From NCBI RefSeq assembly GCF_000209165.1, contig NC_009068.1:248001-312000 (forward strand): a stretch of DNA of 64,000 nucleotides, read 5' to 3'. This DNA is from Scheffersomyces stipitis CBS 6054. Lineage: Eukaryota; Ascomycota; Pichiomycetes; Serinales; Debaryomycetaceae. The notes under the pieces are model-generated. The model was not told where the DNA came from, did no database searches, and was given only the letters and a program-made list of their open reading frames with translations. The position numbers and the translations under genes were made by a program. Below are positions 1-9,821 of the stretch, in pieces; within the stretch, counting starts at the first letter, position 1, and every line of letters starts with the position of its first letter.

Positions 1-2994
1 CCGATGACATTCTTTGGTACTTTTATTGGTTTCTGCGAAGACAACTACACATATAAAATCCTCGTCAGTACGAAAAACTTCCCAGTTATTCAGACAGTAA
101 ATGTCAAGTTCATGAGTTCCATGGCACATATTAACTCATACTTCAAATCGCTTGATTTCTCTCAAATTCAGGAGGCGAACGAAGTTAAAGCGACCTTGAA
201 TGCCCAAGTCGCTGCTGCTCAATTTAAACTTAATCAAGAAGCCCATGACTATGATACTTTTGAATCCGTTCGACAGGAAAATGTACCTTCCACATCAGCG
301 GGCATCCACGAAAAATCAGCCGTGATGACCCGTGGTATTTCAGAAGCAAGGAGGGATCCGTCGCCCACGGATAATTGTTCAACTGATCCTCAACCCTCTT
401 TCCTGATCTTAGCCAAGAAACATCCCGAAGTGTACACGAACGTTACTAACAAATTTCCTTGGATGACAAATCCTGAACATCCAAAACCTATTACTACTAC
501 AGATAAGACTCATAGAGAGAGCACGAGCACTGCAATTAATTCGTCCACATTAGTGGGGGGGACAAACGTACGAACACCTACCCCAGTCAATAAACAGGTA
601 GCTCCTGTATCCGGAGAGGATATCCAGAGAGATACTCCACTGGGCTATAAATCCGACTCAGGCATAACTTCTACTCAAAGAGAGCAGAAGGCTGATGAAA
701 CCAAATATGAACTCATTAATGAAGATGCACCCGTTGCAACATTAAAAGAATCTCAAAATCCTGCCTCAAAGCAAATTATTGTTAAAGATCATAACAATAA
801 AAGCGATAATGCAAATGATAAGCACATCCCAGCTGCAATTGAAATTACCGAACTCAATTCAGATACGAAATCGTCTAAAGACACTGGTAACGTCAAGACG
901 AAACATGGCATTGTTCAACCGATTGACAATCAAGGGGAGAGCACAACTATCAAGAATGAGCCAGAGATGATTCAAGCACCTTCAAACAGAGACGTCCGAG
1001 CTTTGAAACGTCAAAGAATGCAAGAGGGACTCACACCAGAACCATCAGTTAAATTAAAGCGGTCACCCAATTTTACTCCGGAAAGTAAGACACTTAAAAC
1101 AAGGACAAAGACGCATCCGGGCCAAAAGAGCAGCGTCTATTCTGTATCAGCTAAAACTAAAACTGATACAGAAGGGGGCGACAATAAAAGACAGAGGAAA
1201 ACATCACCAGACTTCCTGAGTATAAGCACAATCAACCTTATGGCCAGTTTGATTGAGTCTAGATCAACTGACGTATGTACAAATATCGAAGGTGCACATT
1301 GCTTATTCTCATTGATCGATCAAATTGAAGAAGACTCGGATGATTTACCAATCAATGTTATAAATGCTGTTATCGAAAACATTGATTACAACGATAAAAA
1401 TTGGATAGAATCCATGGATCGTGAAATAGACAAATTCATTAAATTGAACGTTTTTGAAGTCGTTGATATTCCGAAAGGCAGGAAAGCCATATCCACCAGA
1501 TGGGTACATACATCTAAGGATGGAGGAATAAAAGGCGTTAAATACAAAAGCAGATGTGTCGTTAGAGGTTTTCTACAACAACCCGGCCGGGATTTCGATC
1601 CATCAAAAATATCATCCCCCGTTGTAGACCTATTGACCATCAGATTACTAGTTTCTATTGCCACCACTAACAATTATATTATCCACCAGCTCGATATTGA
1701 ATCTGCGTATCTAAACGCGCCATTATCGAACAATGAGCCAATCTACATCCGTCCACCGAAAGGATACGAATTGCCAAAGAATAAATGCTGGTTGGTTAAA
1801 AAGGCAATATATGGTATGCGACAAAGTGGGTACGAATGGTACCACACATTACTCAAGGTTATTCAAAACTTCGGTTTTGAGGAATCATCATTCGCTTCAG
1901 GATTGTTCCACAAAAAGAACAAAGGTGACATAATCATCATTGCTGTTTATGTTGATGACTTATTCATGGTGTCATCAAGCGAAAGGATGCTTAAAGAATT
2001 CAAACGAGACCTACAAAAGCATTTCGACATGAAGTACCTTGAAGAAATCAAGGAATACCTTGGGGTAAAATTTCATAAGACCGAGAACGGTTACATTATG
2101 TCCCAGACAGAATACTTACAAAATATTGTAAAGCAATTCAAACTTGAAGAATCATATGGAAAGTATATTCCAATGATCAAAGACAAGTCGAAGTACAATA
2201 ATGCATCCACCACTGTTAAAGATCACTTTATCGAGGACAATCCGATAAACAACCAAACATTATTGGATGCAAAGGGTAAAGAGCTATATCAAAAGGGAGT
2301 AGGATTATTGCTTTGGGCAAATCGAAATACTCGTCCTGATATATCTTTTGCTGCCAATCAGTTGGGTAGCAAAGGTGCCAACCCAAATATAAATGATTTT
2401 CAGAAATTATTATACTGCATTCGTTACCTCAAGCTGAACATAGATTATGAATTAAAATATGAGAGCAACCAATCATCAAACAAGAAATTAGATTTTAACA
2501 TAGTTGCTTACACAGATGCTTCCTTCGCTCCAGAGAAGGATAGAAGATCAATTACTGGAAATGCCATTTATCTCAACGGACATTTGGTTAGCTGGACCAC
2601 TAAACGTCAACATAACATTACTACAAGTTCTGCTAGTTGCGAATTGGTCGCTTTAAAGCTGACTGCAGAGACGTCGATCCGTATAAAGAACATCTTAAGA
2701 GAACTTGGATTCATAGTGTCAAGCGTACAAATCTATGAAGATAATCAAGCTGTAATCGCCAATTGCAAAAACGAAAATATCTCCCATAGTAGGAGAATGG
2801 TGGACATCGATATCAAATTGTTGAGACAATTGATTAAGGATAAAGAAATCCTACTTGACTATGTCAAGACATCAGTAAACACGGCTGACATGTTTACTAA
2901 AGCGCTATCTAGAGCGCAATTTATTACTCTTAGGGATCATCTAGTTTCCAATGTCAGAAACGCTTCTACATTTGATTCACGTACAAAGCGTTAA
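1..2994 (+). CDS. Retrotransposon polyprotein, C-terminal part (integrase tail, reverse transcriptase, RNase H)
   Basis: This is a partial CDS, open at the 5' edge, so the ATG at 4 is an internal Met and not a start. From that Met, residues 1-60 resemble the C-terminal end of a copia integrase (GTFIGF). About 350 hydrophilic, low-complexity residues with basic clusters follow, as in Ty1 between IN and RT. The RT spans roughly residues 455-720, with the copia landmarks LDIESAYLNAPL, KAIYGMRQSGYEWY and the catalytic YVDD at 649-652. RNase H begins near AYTDASFAPEKDRRSITG and includes SSASCELVAL and the late HSRRMVDID. RT and RNase H copy the element RNA into cDNA in cytoplasmic particles. All visible catalytic motifs are present. 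The exact copia subfamily cannot be fixed without the missing 5' half. Confidence 0.93.
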   Translation, partial: PMTFFGTFIGFCEDNYTYKILVSTKNFPVIQTVNVKFMSSMAHINSYFKSLDFSQIQEANEVKATLNAQVAAAQFKLNQEAHDYDTFESVRQENVPSTSAGIHEKSAVMTRGISEARRDPSPTDNCSTDPQPSFLILAKKHPEVYTNVTNKFPWMTNPEHPKPITTTDKTHRESTSTAINSSTLVGGTNVRTPTPVNKQVAPVSGEDIQRDTPLGYKSDSGITSTQREQKADETKYELINEDAPVATLKESQNPASKQIIVKDHNNKSDNANDKHIPAAIEITELNSDTKSSKDTGNVKTKHGIVQPIDNQGESTTIKNEPEMIQAPSNRDVRALKRQRMQEGLTPEPSVKLKRSPNFTPESKTLKTRTKTHPGQKSSVYSVSAKTKTDTEGGDNKRQRKTSPDFLSISTINLMASLIESRSTDVCTNIEGAHCLFSLIDQIEEDSDDLPINVINAVIENIDYNDKNWIESMDREIDKFIKLNVFEVVDIPKGRKAISTRWVHTSKDGGIKGVKYKSRCVVRGFLQQPGRDFDPSKISSPVVDLLTIRLLVSIATTNNYIIHQLDIESAYLNAPLSNNEPIYIRPPKGYELPKNKCWLVKKAIYGMRQSGYEWYHTLLKVIQNFGFEESSFASGLFHKKNKGDIIIIAVYVDDLFMVSSSERMLKEFKRDLQKHFDMKYLEEIKEYLGVKFHKTENGYIMSQTEYLQNIVKQFKLEESYGKYIPMIKDKSKYNNASTTVKDHFIEDNPINNQTLLDAKGKELYQKGVGLLLWANRNTRPDISFAANQLGSKGANPNINDFQKLLYCIRYLKLNIDYELKYESNQSSNKKLDFNIVAYTDASFAPEKDRRSITGNAIYLNGHLVSWTTKRQHNITTSSASCELVALKLTAETSIRIKNILRELGFIVSSVQIYEDNQAVIANCKNENISHSRRMVDIDIKLLRQLIKDKEILLDYVKTSVNTADMFTKALSRAQFITLRDHLVSNVRNASTFDSRTKR

Positions 2995-3000
2995 GGGGAG

Positions 3001-3285
3001 TGATGGAAAATAAGATACAGGATCTCTAATAATGGTTTCCGAGGTGACCAACCTCGGATTGGATCCGATAAATATCCGAAACAGAAATTCTACATTTCTT
3101 TTGTTGAATAACGCAACAAACTACAGAGATGAGATGAGGATGAAGAATATATAAAGCCCAGAGGATTCCCTCTAGTTTAAACAGATTTTAAATAGTTCTT
3201 CAGTGATTAATATAACTCCATATCCATTAATCCATTTCTAAGTCCAAAAGGAAAACCGGCCTACCCATATACAGGTTTCCCGTCA
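3001..3285 (+). repeat. Right LTR of the copia element
   Basis: It starts with TGATGGAAAA directly after the polypurine tract. The proposed end, TTTCCCGTCA at 3276-3285, matches the inverse of the start at 8 of 10 bases and gives the expected TG...CA ends. A TATA box (TATATAAA, 3148-3155) sits where an LTR promoter should be. The next five bases, AGGAT (3286-3290), would be the target-site duplication. The left LTR is not visible, so the right boundary is inferred. Confidence 0.7.
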
Positions 3286-3900
3286 AGGATCGCGAGTCAC
3301 ATGATAACATAATCACGTGATAAAATATTGGTAGGTTTCTACAAAATGACACACACAGACACCAACGATATGTAGACAAAGTATGACTGTTCTAGAATTA
3401 ATGAAGGGTCCGAGGAGCGGAAGGTGAAAATGATGCTTATTTGGAAATTGCTCAACTTCTTTTGGAATTTTTGTGTTGAAATTGAAGAAATAACGAGAAT
3501 AAAGCAGATACATTTATGAGTACCATTCTGAATTGAATTTTTCTCTTTGATCTTTTTTCATTTCAGAAAGCAGCTCTCAAGTACAACATCGAAATGATAT
3601 CCACCTCGGTAAGAGAAATAACCATTGGCTCATCTCTCTAATCTGATAAAGAAGAAGTTGAACAATTCCAGTTAGCAGCCGTAGCCATCTGAGATAAAAT
3701 AATGCAATATACAGGAATTTAATTTGACATCAGTTTCTCTCATCTGCAGCATTTCAATTTTATCTTCTGTATGCAATCAATAATTAAAATGTGAAAATAC
3801 GTCTACACTGAAAAAGACATTTACAATTATATTTAATTCTTCACTTCTACATTATTCTTCCTTTCTTCTCTTCTTTGCATTTCATTCTTGTATTTTCTTA
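3286..3900. other. Spacer between the LTR and SYF1 (SYF1 promoter)
   Basis: There is no convincing gene. Two Cbf1-type boxes lie just past the LTR: GTCACATG (3296-3303) and ATCACGTGAT (3312-3321). The last 200 bp before SYF1 are pyrimidine-rich with TTCTTC runs, a common yeast promoter feature. A 66-codon frame on the minus strand (3313-3513) has no recognisable content. Confidence 0.5.
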
Positions 3901-6522
3901 ATGGCATGGAAAATCGATGAGCTCATCGACGATTCTGATCTTGTCTACGAACGAGATCTCGCCAGAGATGCGAACCAGGAATCAATATGGCTCGACTACT
4001 ACAACCACAAGCTAGCCAAACACGTCAACAGCCCAGAGACCAAACAAACATATCGTGAATTGGTCTTTGTACTTGAGAGAGCGGTACGACAATTGCCTCA
4101 CTCCCACCAGCTCTGGTCCCGGTACTATGAAGTCATTGGCGAGCCAGACGAAACTGCAAGCCAGAAACAGATACAACTATTTTCCAGAATATACGAACGA
4201 GCAACTGCCAATTCCCTGGAATTGGATGCGTGGCTCGTATATTTGCAGTTTTTGACAGAGTTCTGCAATTACGAAGTGACGTTGATACGAAGAACATTCG
4301 ACAAAGCCCTTTTGGCTGTGAATTCCAAATACCACTACCATATTTGGAAACAGTATGTTAAGTTTGCTGATTCTGTGGGTGGACCCACAGCAGCAGCAAT
4401 ATACAAGAGATATTCCCAATACATAGATCCGGAAATCCTAGCAAAGAAGAGTTTAGAAACAAATTTTGTCGGAGATGACGAAAATAGGTCTGGAGATGAG
4501 CACCGAGAATTTCATATCGGAAAGCCAACTTCGATTGAAGTTCAATCCTTATACGACTTTATAGATAAGTTTAAAGAATTAGGTGCCCAATCAGAAGTAA
4601 GGAATATCTACGAGCAGTTACTAGCCAGTCCTGAAAAGTACAAATCGTTGGGTACACCTTTGAAGTTCTTGCAAGAATACATTGACTTTCTTAGCAAAAG
4701 AGAGGAAGAAGAGAACTTCGACATCCAGGAAAAGTCTTCATTAATAGAATCGTTAATACTTCAGGCCATTCAGCTAGATCCGGAAAACTTGGGGGAAATC
4801 TATAAGGGATTCTCAAGATATCTCCAGACTCCTAATGTGAGTATCGATGCAAGATACTATTTCGAGAAAGGATTGAAAAACTGTCTTACAGTTCGAGATT
4901 TTGAAATCATCTACAGGCTCTACACTAATTATCAGGAAGAAAAACTTGTCCAGCTACGTGATGATATCAAGAAATACCCAACAGAAGACTCGTACAGCAT
5001 AGAATTCAACTTCAGAATTCACTGTTTAGAGACATTAATAGACAACAGACCAATCCTTTTGAATGATATGAGTTTGAGACAAGATCGCAATAATCTCGAT
5101 GCATGGTTCAAGAGAGTTGATATATATGGCGAAAACTTGAACCAAATATTAAAGGTATATGTTTCAGCAATTTCAAGCATAAATCCATTTCAAGCTCATT
5201 CTGCTTCGGGAATTGAAGCAAATAAGCTCTCTAAGATATGGATCGATTATGCATCCGTGTATGCTTCAAGAGAAGATTATTCTACTGCCAACTTGATCTA
5301 TCTGAAAGCAGTTGAATCACAGTTCAGAGATCTCGACGAACTAGCTGAATTATACATCCAATGGAGTGAAATGTTGCTACAAAGTAACTTTGACGATGCC
5401 GACCTGAGATCTTTACTGGTTATTGAAGACGTGCTTCTCAAGAAGTTTGATCCTGATTTAGACAAGCATGCAAAGCAGAGTGTCCAGTTCAGAATCCACC
5501 GCTCAACTAAACTATGGATGTTCTATCTTGACTTGCTAGAATCATTTATTGAGGACAAAGATCTGACTTCCGAGATAGAAAAGGTCATAAAGGCATACGA
5601 TAAGATGATAGAAATGAAGATCGCAACAGCACGTACCATCATAAACTACGCTCAATTCTTGCAAAGCTGGAAATACTTCGAGAAATCATTTAAAGTCTAC
5701 GAGAGCGGATTGACTTACTTTAAAGATTCAGAAGTGCGGTACCACATTTGGAAGTTGTACTTACCGGAGATATTGCAAAGAGAAAATATCGGAATAGAGA
5801 GAATAAGAGACTTATTTGAGATGTGCTTATTCGGAAATGAAAACGATGTAGGAATCCCAGCTCACCTAAGCAAGGATTTGATTCTCCAATACTTTCAATT
5901 CGAAAAGGGTAAAGGGTTCCTCATGAACAGCATTCGTATTTTGAAAAGTGGAATACAGAAACTTCGAAAGGAGTGGCTGGAGCAGAATGTATCAAGAAAT
6001 GTCAGAAACAATCTAGCAATCGATAAGTTCGATCTCTACAAGAAAGTCTTTGAAACCATCGGTATTCTACAAGATACAGACGAAACCAGAAATGCTTACG
6101 AACTGGCTGTTCAGGATGACCTGTTGACACTACCACAAATAATTGAAGTCACTAACTCTTTCATCAACTTTGAGAAGTCGCTCAAGCAATTAGACAGAGT
6201 TAGAGCGTTGTTCAAGTTTGTGACGAGACTATCGGCACCAGATGCAATTATTATGAAACAAGTCTGGGAGGCGTGGGAACAGTTTGAAGTTGAATATGGC
6301 AGCGAAGCTACATTCAAAGATATGTTGCGGTTCAAAAGAACTGTTGTGGAGGAATATGCTAGAAATGAATTACTTAAGAACTCCCTTAATCCCATGGGTT
6401 TTGTCAAATCGTCTACTGGTCCTAAGGTGAGTTCCATTAATGCTCTGGAAGAAAGCGAGCCACAGAAAGTAAACGAGGAGGCTAATCCTGATCAAATAGA
6501 GATGGATATGGATGACTTATAG
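3901..6522 (+). CDS. SYF1: Pre-mRNA splicing factor Syf1 (XAB2 homologue)
   Basis: This is an 873-residue protein built of HAT (half-a-TPR) helical repeats, recognisable as recurring W-x-x-Y/W-x-x-[FL] with aromatic spacing (IWLDYYNHKL, LWSRYYEVIG, AWLVYLQFLT, IWKQYVKFAD and later IWIDYASVYA, LWMFYLDLLE). The length fits Syf1 (859 in S. cerevisiae) and not the shorter HAT protein Clf1 (687). The C-terminal segment RALFKFVTR...VWEAWEQFEVEYG...MLRFKRTVVEEY matches the conserved end of the Syf1/XAB2 family, followed by a short acidic tail. Syf1 is a scaffold of the NineTeen complex and is needed for both catalytic steps of splicing in the nucleus. It is convergent with the gene at 6735-9821, with 212 bp between stop codons. 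The ATG at 3901 is the first after a pyrimidine-rich leader. Confidence 0.88.
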   Translation: MAWKIDELIDDSDLVYERDLARDANQESIWLDYYNHKLAKHVNSPETKQTYRELVFVLERAVRQLPHSHQLWSRYYEVIGEPDETASQKQIQLFSRIYERATANSLELDAWLVYLQFLTEFCNYEVTLIRRTFDKALLAVNSKYHYHIWKQYVKFADSVGGPTAAAIYKRYSQYIDPEILAKKSLETNFVGDDENRSGDEHREFHIGKPTSIEVQSLYDFIDKFKELGAQSEVRNIYEQLLASPEKYKSLGTPLKFLQEYIDFLSKREEEENFDIQEKSSLIESLILQAIQLDPENLGEIYKGFSRYLQTPNVSIDARYYFEKGLKNCLTVRDFEIIYRLYTNYQEEKLVQLRDDIKKYPTEDSYSIEFNFRIHCLETLIDNRPILLNDMSLRQDRNNLDAWFKRVDIYGENLNQILKVYVSAISSINPFQAHSASGIEANKLSKIWIDYASVYASREDYSTANLIYLKAVESQFRDLDELAELYIQWSEMLLQSNFDDADLRSLLVIEDVLLKKFDPDLDKHAKQSVQFRIHRSTKLWMFYLDLLESFIEDKDLTSEIEKVIKAYDKMIEMKIATARTIINYAQFLQSWKYFEKSFKVYESGLTYFKDSEVRYHIWKLYLPEILQRENIGIERIRDLFEMCLFGNENDVGIPAHLSKDLILQYFQFEKGKGFLMNSIRILKSGIQKLRKEWLEQNVSRNVRNNLAIDKFDLYKKVFETIGILQDTDETRNAYELAVQDDLLTLPQIIEVTNSFINFEKSLKQLDRVRALFKFVTRLSAPDAIIMKQVWEAWEQFEVEYGSEATFKDMLRFKRTVVEEYARNELLKNSLNPMGFVKSSTGPKVSSINALEESEPQKVNEEANPDQIEMDMDDL

Positions 6523-6734
6523 GGTTTTGTACATAATGTAATTGCAAATACATATTGAATCAGTCGATTTCAATATATGATACCTTGTCCTATTAATAAA
6601 TGGAAATAAATAGTGAACTAATAGAAATAAACGTATAAATAATAAATGCAAACTAAAATATAAACACGAAACGAAAAGTCATATAGCCGTTACCAGAACT
6701 CGATATACCATCATCAGATACAAATAGATCGGAA

Positions 6735-9700
6735 TCAGAATCTACCAAAAGAATCCTTCCACTTCTCCACAAACGCATCAAGGTTGGCGACTTGGTCTGC
6801 GGTTTTGTTCAACCGTATAGACTTGTTCAACTTGATTAGTTCCTGAAAACTGTTCCAATTGATATGGTAGAATTGGAATGTCACCACCAAGAAAGTCAGG
6901 ACAATCTTCATGTTATTCTTGTCTTTCGATTTGACTGAATTGGAGTGAATAATCAACAATTGCAATAATTTGATCATCAATTGTAATGCAGAAGAATTGA
7001 TATCAACAAAGTCGTCACTTCCACTGACAGAAGTGCGAGGAGTGATGTTATCACTATTGTTAATATTACTGTTGTTGTTGCCGTCAGACAAGTTGGAAGC
7101 ACAACTCAAGTTTGAACTAGAAGAAGGGCTATGAGTGAAGCTGAATTGTCCGGGATGATTCATAATGGGCGTCGACGGAGCCGATAAACTAAGTGGTAAC
7201 TTGTCGTTGAACTGAAGCAAGATCTCGAAGAAGCTGTTTGAGTTCAACTTGTCAAACTCATCCAAGTTGTTGAGCTTCAGCAAAAACTTCAGAAGATACG
7301 TTGAAGAAGTGCCAGGATGGCTGGAAAGATTCTTCAAATCGCTCCAATTACCAAGTGCTCCATTCAAAGTCAGCAAGAAGTCTCTATTGAGAATTTGTTG
7401 GTTGATCAACTCTAACAAACAATATATTTCTTGCAACGATTGAGTGTTTTGGAAAAGTACCAATAAAACTGGGATCAAGAAGACTTGGTCATGCTTGTGC
7501 AATCCGTACTCGGACAAAGACTTGATGTACAACAAGTACTTAAAGTTATCCTTCAAACTGGCCAAGCTGAATGTGGAAGACGAAGATACTTCTTTGAGAA
7601 TGGCGTCAAACATGGGGCGATGCAATACTACGTCAACAATGTTGTTAAATTCTACATCCTTATTCTTTCTAATCGTGTCAGAAAGGTTTTGATATTTCTG
7701 GTCAAACAACGTAAACGAGTTGTTGATGGTGTGAACAGAGTCCTGGCTGTTGTTGTTGTGGGACAATATCTGCATGAAGAACTGGAATCTGAAAGCCGAG
7801 GGAATGTTGGAATCCCATGCTAACTTACGAATGGCATTCTTCTCGTAGGAAAATTTCTTGTTGAACTGTTTTGAAGTAGTCTCTTCATCAACTAAACTCA
7901 GAACATACTTCATCCAGAGTTGCTGATTCTGAGCATGGATTTGCGACGATCTGTTCCTGGCATCATTCAAGTTCTTTGTATTCAATTCGAAGTTGGTCAA
8001 CACCTTCTGGAACTCCCTATTGTGTTTCGATTTGTCGAGGCCCGACTTGGGAGGTAAGTTTATCGGACGAGTTTGGTCAATCAAATTCAATTTTTCAAGA
8101 GAAATGAGATGCAAATCTTCCATAGAACTTTGTGACTTGACAAAGTTCGGCAACTTGTACATCATGGTCTGTTCTCTGGACAACTTTGCGATCTTCGACA
8201 TAGAAGTAGATCTCTGGTTGTAGAACTGGGATATGTTATTGGAGATCTCCAGATCGTCATTCATACTCAAGTTAGCCACAGCTATCATGGTATCATCTCC
8301 TTCGGCTTCTTCTACAATACTATCCTGAGTTAAATCGTTACCATGGCTGTTCTTTCTAGGAGGAACAATAATGGACAAGTCAGTTTGTGAGCCAAGCTTG
8401 CCGGGTAATGGACACGGCTTCATGATAGAGCCGTTGATATTGTACTTGTTGTTGTCGTTGTCAGTCATCAAATCGCTTCTAGAAAGCATAGCACTGGAAG
8501 AAGAGGAAAGACTCAGTCTACTGCTCATATTGGAATAACCAGGAACAAGATTTCCATGGCTTCTCAGATTCAACAGATAAAGCTCCAGATGGTTTTTTAT
8601 CACAGGAACATTGAACACGAGATTATCCAACTCATTGGTGAGGATTTCCTCGTCGTCATCGTTTTCGTCGTACTTCTTCTTTCTCAACATCTGTCTTTCT
8701 TTGATTTCCTTGGAACTGATGTATCTTGTCTTCGATCTGGACAACGACGGTGATGACGAAGTCAGTCTTTGCTTGATGTTCAGCGTACTGTAGGATCTTG
8801 TCACTGGGTGTGAAGCCTTCAGGTTTCCTTTCAGGTTTCTGGCAGAGTGTGAATGAGAAAAAGAGCTAGAACTCGACAACTCTGTGGATGAAAACGTCTT
8901 GTGTCTCTGCAAAATCAGCTTATCTACAATTGGTGCTGGAGCCGACGAACGGCGCTGTGGTTTCTGGGGAATGCCTATTCCCATACCAGGAAGAACCCTG
9001 GAGCTGTTTCTGGTAGAAAGAGTAGATATAGAGCTGGTGCTGCAGTTGTGATCGTAAGTAATATCTGGCGAGCTGTCTCCGTCTAAATAGTCAGAATGAT
9101 CGTTGCTACAAGAATTGCATGAATTACAATCACCATCTTCACAATGAGAATGATCATGAGGACCTTCTGCAGTGATTGTGGTAGAAGAGGTGAAGTTGAA
9201 GTTGTTAATAGATGGAGCTTCCAGCGGAGCGATGGAGTTGCTTGTCAACGAGCTCAACCGAGAATCAGCCAACATGTTCTGCGACTGGCGAGAACTCGTT
9301 TCTATTGGCGTATCGAACTGAGAAGAAACGATGGAGCTGACTTCGTCAGAGTACGAAGTACGCAAAGAGGCTAGGGATTCTCCGGATCTGGGTCTTGGAT
9401 AGTTTCTTCCATTAACAGTATCATTCTTATGGCTCTGAGAGTGTGACTGAGCCAAGAGAGGAGCTGGCGGAAGCTGGCTTGGTTTTACGTTTGCTGTGAT
9501 CAAGCTAAGCGAGCTCTGACTGAGTTTCTGGATATAGTAGTCGCCAGGTCTCTTTGCCGTTGGCTTTACTTCATTCAACGTTGTCAAAGCAGACATCGAC
9601 GACACACGCTTGGGCGATGACTTTTTGCTGGAAGAAGAACCCGAAGTGACTATACTCAGGTTCAGAGTCAAGCTGGCAGAGGAGTAGTTGTTCTTCACGT

Positions 9701-9821
9701 AGTTAGAAGATGATGGAATCTGACCAGATCTCTTGCGCGACGAGATAGCGATGTCGTAGTAATTATTGTTGTTAATATTGTTGTTGTCGAGGGATGACAG
9801 TGATGCATTAGTGTTTTTCAT
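6735..9821 (-). CDS. Ser/Asn-rich protein, probable SBE2/SBE22-family cell-wall trafficking factor
   Basis: The protein has 1,028 residues. About 600 N-terminal residues are low-complexity Ser/Asn/Thr-rich, with a Cys/His patch near HDHSHCEDGDCNSCNSC (around residues 223-240) and basic-Ser motifs of the kind kinases use. Folded sequence begins near residue 600 (SKHNREFQKVLTNFEL) and contains QLWMKYVLSLVDEE and AIRKLAWDSNIPSAFRFQFFMQIL. A second Ser-rich insert and a helical end (LNKTADQVANLDAFVEKWKDSF) follow. The overall plan, a long disordered N-terminus with a helical C-terminal half, fits Sbe2/Sbe22, which carry cell-wall components from the Golgi to the bud. I did not recognise a signature strong enough to exclude another family. 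The reading frame is certain; the family is a guess. A 2.1-kb upstream region suggests complex regulation. Confidence 0.5.
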   Translation of the reverse strand: MKNTNASLSSLDNNNINNNNYYDIAISSRKRSGQIPSSSNYVKNNYSSASLTLNLSIVTSGSSSSKKSSPKRVSSMSALTTLNEVKPTAKRPGDYYIQKLSQSSLSLITANVKPSQLPPAPLLAQSHSQSHKNDTVNGRNYPRPRSGESLASLRTSYSDEVSSIVSSQFDTPIETSSRQSQNMLADSRLSSLTSNSIAPLEAPSINNFNFTSSTTITAEGPHDHSHCEDGDCNSCNSCSNDHSDYLDGDSSPDITYDHNCSTSSISTLSTRNSSRVLPGMGIGIPQKPQRRSSAPAPIVDKLILQRHKTFSSTELSSSSSFSHSHSARNLKGNLKASHPVTRSYSTLNIKQRLTSSSPSLSRSKTRYISSKEIKERQMLRKKKYDENDDDEEILTNELDNLVFNVPVIKNHLELYLLNLRSHGNLVPGYSNMSSRLSLSSSSSAMLSRSDLMTDNDNNKYNINGSIMKPCPLPGKLGSQTDLSIIVPPRKNSHGNDLTQDSIVEEAEGDDTMIAVANLSMNDDLEISNNISQFYNQRSTSMSKIAKLSREQTMMYKLPNFVKSQSSMEDLHLISLEKLNLIDQTRPINLPPKSGLDKSKHNREFQKVLTNFELNTKNLNDARNRSSQIHAQNQQLWMKYVLSLVDEETTSKQFNKKFSYEKNAIRKLAWDSNIPSAFRFQFFMQILSHNNNSQDSVHTINNSFTLFDQKYQNLSDTIRKNKDVEFNNIVDVVLHRPMFDAILKEVSSSSTFSLASLKDNFKYLLYIKSLSEYGLHKHDQVFLIPVLLVLFQNTQSLQEIYCLLELINQQILNRDFLLTLNGALGNWSDLKNLSSHPGTSSTYLLKFLLKLNNLDEFDKLNSNSFFEILLQFNDKLPLSLSAPSTPIMNHPGQFSFTHSPSSSSNLSCASNLSDGNNNSNINNSDNITPRTSVSGSDDFVDINSSALQLMIKLLQLLIIHSNSVKSKDKNNMKIVLTFLVVTFQFYHINWNSFQELIKLNKSIRLNKTADQVANLDAFVEKWKDSFGRF

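Larger units (their letters stand above)
1..3285 (+). mobile_element. Ty1/copia-type LTR retrotransposon, 3' portion
   Basis: The pol reading frame is open from the first base of the window and runs to a TAA at 2992-2994. A purine-rich tract (TTAAGGGGAG, 2991-3000) and then an LTR follow immediately, which is the normal 3' architecture of copia elements: polypurine tract directly before the LTR. Gag, protease, most of integrase and the left LTR lie outside the window. The order integrase tail, RT, RNase H is that of the copia (Pseudoviridae) group. The frame has no stop or frameshift in nearly 1,000 codons, so the copy is probably young. Confidence 0.9.

Noticed and set aside
3296..3321. Point-centromere (CDEI) hypothesis for the two Cbf1-like boxes next to the LTR
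   Set aside because: No CDEIII-like sequence (TGTTTATGNTTTCCGAA) is present and CUG-clade yeasts use regional centromeres.
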